A stretch of 64,000 nucleotides of DNA, from the NCBI GenBank assembly GCA_029260765.1, contig JAJDCP010000177.1, forward strand, positions 62,001 to 126,000, written 5' to 3'. Positions within the stretch are counted from its first letter, which is position 1. Each line of letters begins with the position of its first letter. Both the position numbers and the translations under genes were made by a program. The notes beneath the pieces were generated by a model that saw only the letters and a list, made by a program, of their open reading frames with translations, was not told where the DNA came from and did no database searches. The DNA comes from Planctomycetota bacterium. GTDB taxonomy: Bacteria > Planctomycetota > J058 > JAJDCP01. Below are positions 61,359 through 64,000 of the stretch, in pieces.

Positions 61359-63389
61359 ATGGCAGCGGAGCTCTACCCAACCTCCGATCCAGGGGCCGCC
61401 AATCGTCTCGGGCTGATCGCCGAAGGGACGACGCGAAAAGTCGGACAGCCGTTCTTCGATTCCCTGGTCCACTGCCTGGCGGAAGTGCTGCGGGCTGACT
61501 TCGCCATGGTGGCCCGGCTGACGGATGGGTCCCCGGGCCGCGCGCACACCCTAGCCTACTGGGCCAACGGCGGTCTGGCGCGCTCCTTTGCGTACGACCT
61601 CAAGGGCACGCCGTGCGAGCAGGTGCTCGGCAGGCGGGTGTGTTCCTATCCAGAAGGCGTGCAAAAGAGCTTTCCCGATGACGCCATCCTGCGTGATCTC
61701 CAGATCGAGGCCTACGTCGGGATCCCCCTCGTGGATAGCCAGGGAAACTCCCTCGGCCTGATGTCGGCGCTGTTTCTTCGCAAGTTGAACGACCTCGAGA
61801 ACGAGGTTGCCGACGTCCAGAACACCCTGCGCATCTTCGCCGCACGCGCGACCGCCGAGCTCGAGCGGCTGCAGTCCGAGCATCAGTTGCGCATCACGCA
61901 GTTCATGGTCGACAGCGCCCACCTTCCGGTCTACCGCATCGATACGGGCGGGTGCATCCGTTATGCGAACCGGTCTGCTTGCGTGAGCCTGGGCTATACC
62001 GAAGAAGAGCTGCTCGGCTTGTCGATCTGGCAGATCGATCCAAGTGTCTCCGCGGTCGGCTGGCAGAGCATGCTGCACGATCTCCAGGAGCTGGGTATCC
62101 ACGAGCTCGAATCGATCCACGAGCGCAAGGATGGCAGCCGTTTTCCCGTCCGCGTCCAGGCCAGTCTGATGGAGTACGAGGGCGAGAGCTACCTGGCAGC
62201 TTTCGTCCATGACCTGACGAGGCGCAAGGAGCTGGAGCACCTGCTCGACCAATCCCGGCGCATGGAGTCGCTGGGCCGTCTGGCTGGAGGCATCGCCCAC
62301 GACTTCAACAATCTGCTGACGGCGATCATCGGCTACGGAGAGCTTGCCCGCCAACAAGCCCGCCCGGGCTCGAGCATGCGGAAGCGGCTCGACAAGCTGT
62401 GCATGGCAGCGGGTAGCGGTGCCCGGCTGACAAGTCAGCTGTTGGCGTTCTCCCGCAAGCGCGTGCTTCGATCCGACACGGTCGACCTCAACCAGCTGCT
62501 CAGCGACACGATGGATCTGCTGCAGCCCTTGCTGGGAGAGGGTCTGGAGCTCGTGCTCGACCTGGCTGGGGATCTCGGCTATGTCCGTGGGGAAGCGGGC
62601 CAGATCGAACAGGTGTTGGTCAACCTGGCCCTCAACTCTCGCGATGCGATGCCCGATGGGGGCACCTTACGGATGGCGACCTACAATCAGTCCGGAGATC
62701 AAGCAGAGCGGCAGGCGGCACCCCATGTCGTGATCGAGGTGAGCGATGATGGGGATGGCATCGCCCCCGAGCACATCCCTCGGATTTTCGAGCCCTTCTA
62801 TACCACCAAAGACCAAGGACACGGTACGGGGCTGGGGCTGGCGACCTGCTATGCGGTGATGCAGCAGCATCGGGGCCGCGTCGAGCTCTCAAGCCAGCTC
62901 GGCCGGGGCACGACCGTCCGGTTGCTCTTCCCTCGCACCGACGCGCGGCTGGAGGCGGTCGTAGCGCCCACCAACAACGCCACTGCTGCAGGCAACGAGA
63001 CCATCTTGATCGTCGAAGACCTGGAGATGCTGCGCACCCTGGCGGAGACCCAGTTGAGCAAGCTGGGCTACCGGGTGCTCACTGCGGTCGATGGCGTCGA
63101 GGCTCTCGAGCTCTCCCGCAGCTACGAGGGACCTATCGCTTTGTTGATGACTGATGTCGTTATGCCGCGCATGGGGGGCTGCGCCTTGAGCGCTTGCATG
63201 CTCGAAGAGCGACCCCAGCTCAAGGTGTTGTATTGCTCCGGCTATACCCGCGATGCCATCGTTGAGAATGGGGTGCTCGATCCCGAAGCGGCCTTCATCC
63301 AGAAACCCTTCACGCTCAAGACGCTGGCCGCCCGCATCCGGGCACTCTTGGACAAATCGGGGGGCCTGCTAGAACTCCCGCACGCGTAG
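61359..63389 (+). CDS. Hybrid histidine kinase (GAF-PAS-HisKA-HATPase-receiver)
   Basis: Cytoplasmic sensor kinase of 676 residues. A GAF domain (about 20-175) is followed by a PAS domain (about 180-300, with 'GYTEEELLGLSIWQID'). The HisKA motif 'GGIAHDFNNLLTAIIGY' places the phosphate-accepting His at 314. The ATPase has N-box 'LVNLALNSRDAMPDGG', G1 'VSDDGDGI' and 'GTGLGLATCYAVM'. A receiver domain (about 550-665) has Asp599 in 'LLMTDVVMPRMGG' and Lys in 'AFIQKPFTLKTL'. There is no membrane helix, so the input is intracellular. ATG 61359 follows GGGTGGACG. It converges with, and overlaps by 21 bp, the terminal metallopeptidase gene. Confidence 0.93.
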   Translation: MAAELYPTSDPGAANRLGLIAEGTTRKVGQPFFDSLVHCLAEVLRADFAMVARLTDGSPGRAHTLAYWANGGLARSFAYDLKGTPCEQVLGRRVCSYPEGVQKSFPDDAILRDLQIEAYVGIPLVDSQGNSLGLMSALFLRKLNDLENEVADVQNTLRIFAARATAELERLQSEHQLRITQFMVDSAHLPVYRIDTGGCIRYANRSACVSLGYTEEELLGLSIWQIDPSVSAVGWQSMLHDLQELGIHELESIHERKDGSRFPVRVQASLMEYEGESYLAAFVHDLTRRKELEHLLDQSRRMESLGRLAGGIAHDFNNLLTAIIGYGELARQQARPGSSMRKRLDKLCMAAGSGARLTSQLLAFSRKRVLRSDTVDLNQLLSDTMDLLQPLLGEGLELVLDLAGDLGYVRGEAGQIEQVLVNLALNSRDAMPDGGTLRMATYNQSGDQAERQAAPHVVIEVSDDGDGIAPEHIPRIFEPFYTTKDQGHGTGLGLATCYAVMQQHRGRVELSSQLGRGTTVRLLFPRTDARLEAVVAPTNNATAAGNETILIVEDLEMLRTLAETQLSKLGYRVLTAVDGVEALELSRSYEGPIALLMTDVVMPRMGGCALSACMLEERPQLKVLYCSGYTRDAIVENGVLDPEAAFIQKPFTLKTLAARIRALLDKSGGLLELPHA

Positions 63390-64000
63390 CGTCGGCGAGC
63401 CCAGGCTGTCGAGCAGCGGCGCGAAGCGTGTGTGGGACGCGCTCCCCGGCGGAGTCGCGCGCAACCAGCGGATGAACGCCGCCACGTCCGGTTCCCAATG
63501 ACGCAGATCGAGCAGGCTCTGCCAGCGGCCGGTTTCCATGCCGAAGCGCACCAGCGCCGCCCCGATCTGGCTGGTCTCGCGGTAGCGGGCGCCGTCGATC
63601 TCGAGGGAGTCGAGCCCGGCGCAGACGTCCCAGATCTGCTCGTCGCTGAGACTACGGGCGAACTCGAGCGGACAGGAAGCGTAGCGCGTCAGCAGCAGCT
63701 GTCCTTCGAAGGCCAGCCTGCCCAACGTCTGGTGCGGCTGGTCAGAACGATGGTCGAGGGCCTGGGCAAGCCCTTCATTCTTCCACAGCGGTTGCTCGCG
63801 CAGGAAGGTCTCGACGAAGTGGTGGACCTGCTCGTGCGCCAGGGTCTGTGTAGACCAATAGACCAGTGAGAAGCTGCCATGCCAGGGGTGGGAGATGTAC
63901 TCGCCGTACGAGCGCTCGGTCCACTTGTTGGCGTCGAAGGCCGCGCGGTCGGTGAAGATGAAGATCGGGATTCTCGGGGTCTGACCGCTGCCGAAAAAGT
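63369..64000 (-). CDS. Gluzincin-type zinc metallopeptidase, 5' truncated by the window edge
   Basis: Only the C-terminal 210 or so codons are inside the window; the frame is open to base 64000 on the minus strand. The visible part has the zinc motif 'TLAHEQVHHFVETF' (HExxHH) and a second-site 'WKNEGLAQALDHR' whose Glu fits the third ligand of peptidase-MA-superfamily enzymes. The C-terminal helical domain contains 'SLSDEQIWDVCAGLDSLEID'. The N-terminus and any signal peptide are beyond the window. The substrate is unknown. Confidence 0.78.
   Translation of the reverse strand, partial: FFGSGQTPRIPIFIFTDRAAFDANKWTERSYGEYISHPWHGSFSLVYWSTQTLAHEQVHHFVETFLREQPLWKNEGLAQALDHRSDQPHQTLGRLAFEGQLLLTRYASCPLEFARSLSDEQIWDVCAGLDSLEIDGARYRETSQIGAALVRFGMETGRWQSLLDLRHWEPDVAAFIRWLRATPPGSASHTRFAPLLDSLGSPTLRVREF

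Overview
The window is high-GC DNA, densely packed with genes on both strands. It has frequent GTG/TTG starts, 1-4 nt start/stop overlaps and many secreted proteins whose signal peptides end in AQ, GQ or AD. The best-supported lineage is Planctomycetota. The reasons are FHA-domain proteins, a DUF1549-like/DUF1501-like gene pair, ECF sigma/anti-sigma operons and many large secreted proteins of unknown family. This is an inference from gene content; there is no rRNA, tRNA or universal marker here to prove it.

Layout. 1-4.2 kb: end of a type II fatty-acid synthesis operon (fabD-fabG-acpP-fabF) running on into a small unknown protein and a two-FHA protein. 4.2-9.2 kb: glycosyltransferase and Nudix genes, a BoxD/PaaZ-type aldehyde dehydrogenase, a TPR-thioredoxin lipid-envelope-type protein and a small beta-repeat protein. 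9.4-17.6 kb: a two-gene minus-strand operon encoding a 2313-residue modular repeat protein and a 392-residue four-repeat protein, with a 16-bp perfect palindrome upstream. 17.7-29.2 kb: a minus-strand run with a DUF1501-like phosphatase-fold protein, an FHA/PKD/DUF1549-like membrane protein, an aminotransferase, a metallopeptidase, a glutaredoxin-like protein, an RNA 2'-phosphotransferase fused to a Nudix hydrolase, a eukaryote-type (Mtd1-like) methylene-THF dehydrogenase and a phosphohexomutase.

29.3-37 kb: a zinc-ribbon protein and divergent YidD. Then comes a gene-poor 1.1 kb stretch with a hexanucleotide array and a duplicated 3' piece of selA, an unknown secreted protein, selA, a NapF-type ferredoxin and a Lys/Ser-rich membrane protein. 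37-46.6 kb: an ABC transporter pair, sulfotransferase, SnoaL-like protein, MBOAT acyltransferase, a 1104-residue M1-M28-PDZ peptidase fusion and an aldo/keto reductase. 46.7-52.2 kb: a three-gene operon with two MscS-family channels. 52.2-64 kb: an unknown secreted protein, a second M28 peptidase, an AlkD-like protein, an ECF sigma/anti-sigma/PDZ operon, an organophosphate-type MFS transporter, a hybrid histidine kinase and the end of a zinc metallopeptidase.

The most unusual items are the KptA-Nudix fusion, the giant modular repeat operon, the selA 3' duplication flanking a secreted-protein gene, and the Mtd1-like dehydrogenase. No CRISPR array, tRNA, rRNA, insertion sequence or prophage was recognised.
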